Assembly: GCA_943789485.1 (NCBI GenBank)
Contig: CALSUH010000004.1
Span: forward strand, 1-64,000
DNA length: 64,000 nucleotides
Origin: an uncultured Pseudomonadales bacterium
Lineage (GTDB): Bacteria > Pseudomonadota > Gammaproteobacteria > Pseudomonadales > Pseudohongiellaceae
Reading direction: 5' to 3'
Shown: positions 63,139 through 64,000 of the stretch, piece by piece
Layout: every line of letters begins with the position of its first letter
Position numbering within the stretch: the first letter of the stretch is position 1
The notes under the pieces: model-generated
The model's input: the letters and a program-made list of their open reading frames with translations, nothing else
Database searches by the model: none
Told to the model about the DNA's origin: nothing
Translations under genes and position numbers: made by a program

Positions 63139-64000
63139 TTAGTGAGTTGTTGCACTCGTTGACACTACTGCTCCTTCACCGAATACCTGCTCAACATCTA
63201 TTTGATCGAAACTGTAGTTAGCACTACAAAACTCACAACTCACCGAGATCTCTCCTTCGGCCTCAAGTATCTCGCTTGCTTCGGCTTTACCCAAAGAAAG
63301 CAACATCGCAGCAGTGCGTTGCCGCGAACAGCTACAAGAAAATTTGATACCATGAGCATCAAAGAGTCGTAATGTTTCTTCATTAAAGAGTCGGTGCAAG
63401 AGATCATCTAGAGCTAGTCTTTGCAATTCGTCATCGGTGACGGTTGAAGCCATATGCAATACGCGATCCCACGCATCATCGTCTGTAAGCTTGCCCGGTA
63501 GTTTTTGGATTAGCATGCCACTTGCATTTTCCGCGTCACAGGCTAAGCAAAAATGTGCAGGCAGCTGTTCGGACGTGGCGAAATAGTACTCCAACGCGTC
63601 TGACAGATTTATGCCAGCAAGTGGTGCTATTCCTTGATGGGGCTCAGAACCTTCGGTTTTAATGGTGATCACCAAAACGTCACTACCAAATATCTGTTGG
63701 AGGTCCGCTTGCTCATTAATCTCGCCTACCTGCCTAGCAGTGCCCCTGATCTCATGTTTTGAGTTTGCCTCCACAACCAGAAGCTCAAGTGGCCCTGTAC
63801 CGCGAATCTGAAGAGTAACGCTGCCTTCTATCTTCAAGGTATCCACCAAAAGGGCGACTACTACCAACGCCTCACCTAATAAGCTTAATCCCCTCCCTTC
63901 CAAGCCTCCTTGCTGGGCAATCTCCTGCCAGGATTGATCCAACGAGATGTGTTGTCCACGTATAGGGTGATCTTCAAAAAGGTAACGTTGGCTTTGATCA
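63139..64000 (-). CDS. hslO: Hsp33 redox-regulated chaperonin, 5' end outside the window
   Basis: The visible 287 codons cover almost all of Hsp33, a cytoplasmic holdase activated by oxidation. Marks are LLGEALVVVALLVDTLKIEG, GTGPLELLVVEANSKHEIRG and the C-terminal zinc centre CSCSRQRTAAMLLSLG plus CEFCSANYSFD (CxC and CxxC). A short internal TTG could be mistaken for the start at 63942, but conserved sequence (RYLFEDHPIRGQHISLDQSW) continues to the end of the window, so the true start lies beyond 64000. Confidence 0.95.
   Translation of the reverse strand, partial: DQSQRYLFEDHPIRGQHISLDQSWQEIAQQGGLEGRGLSLLGEALVVVALLVDTLKIEGSVTLQIRGTGPLELLVVEANSKHEIRGTARQVGEINEQADLQQIFGSDVLVITIKTEGSEPHQGIAPLAGINLSDALEYYFATSEQLPAHFCLACDAENASGMLIQKLPGKLTDDDAWDRVLHMASTVTDDELQRLALDDLLHRLFNEETLRLFDAHGIKFSCSCSRQRTAAMLLSLGKAEASEILEAEGEISVSCEFCSANYSFDQIDVEQVFGEGAVVSTSATTH

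Overview
The window reads as a chromosomal segment of a Gram-negative, probably marine gammaproteobacterium. The evidence is Sec signal peptides and lipoboxes on many products, a TonB-dependent receptor, a type IV pilin, an MshQ-type surface protein, periplasmic cytochromes c and PQQ dehydrogenases, Hsp33 and an NAD-malic enzyme of enterobacterial type. Genus cannot be fixed from sequence alone. No rRNA, tRNA, CRISPR array, complete insertion sequence or prophage was seen.

Layout. 0-4.3 kb: a frameshifted exported protein, a heavily frameshifted copy of a cytochrome c/copper monooxygenase-like protein, then its intact paralog, both copies with strong terminators. 4.4-9.1 kb: a cupin, an HTH-NB-ARC-TPR STAND ATPase, a lone type IV pilin and a 2OG-Fe(II) oxygenase. 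9.4-18.1 kb: a TonB receptor, a small exported protein, two NHL-propeller proteins resembling peptidyl-amidating lyase, a SOUL protein and a fasciclin protein. 18.3-30.0 kb: an 11.7-kb MshQ/DUF6701 surface-protein gene split in two frames at a short GT repeat. 30.5-38.2 kb: small membrane and secreted proteins (one with a Lys-Ser-Gly repeat), a renalase-like flavoprotein, a TPR/prolyl-hydroxylase pair joined by an ATGA overlap, a class III CoA-transferase and a conserved exported protein. 38.5-54.9 kb: periplasmic redox genes. These are DUF305-LVIVD, an operon of PQQ dehydrogenase plus two YceI proteins, a soluble-GDH-type PQQ dehydrogenase, DUF2855 with a FAD oxidoreductase, an exported fumarylacetoacetase-like protein, a diheme cytochrome c with a PQQ alcohol-dehydrogenase-like protein, and malic enzyme. 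55.4-64 kb: a lipid-flavoured region with a YiiX-like papain-fold enzyme, a lipoxygenase, a cytochrome P450, a membrane alpha/beta hydrolase, a decayed class 3 lipase and the 5'-truncated Hsp33 gene.

Two themes stand out. The first is oxidative chemistry outside the cytoplasm: copper, PQQ, heme and quinone-binding proteins that could feed electrons to the respiratory chain. The second is a lipoxygenase-P450 pair that may make oxylipins. Several stretches that look intergenic hold protein-like reading frames interrupted by stops or frameshifts (16.7-17.0, 33.6-34.05, 60.4-60.9 and 62.6-62.95 kb). They are annotated here as probable broken genes. The dense indels in the first 2.3 kb could be real decay or sequence error. 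All identifications rest on motif recognition by eye; no searches were run.
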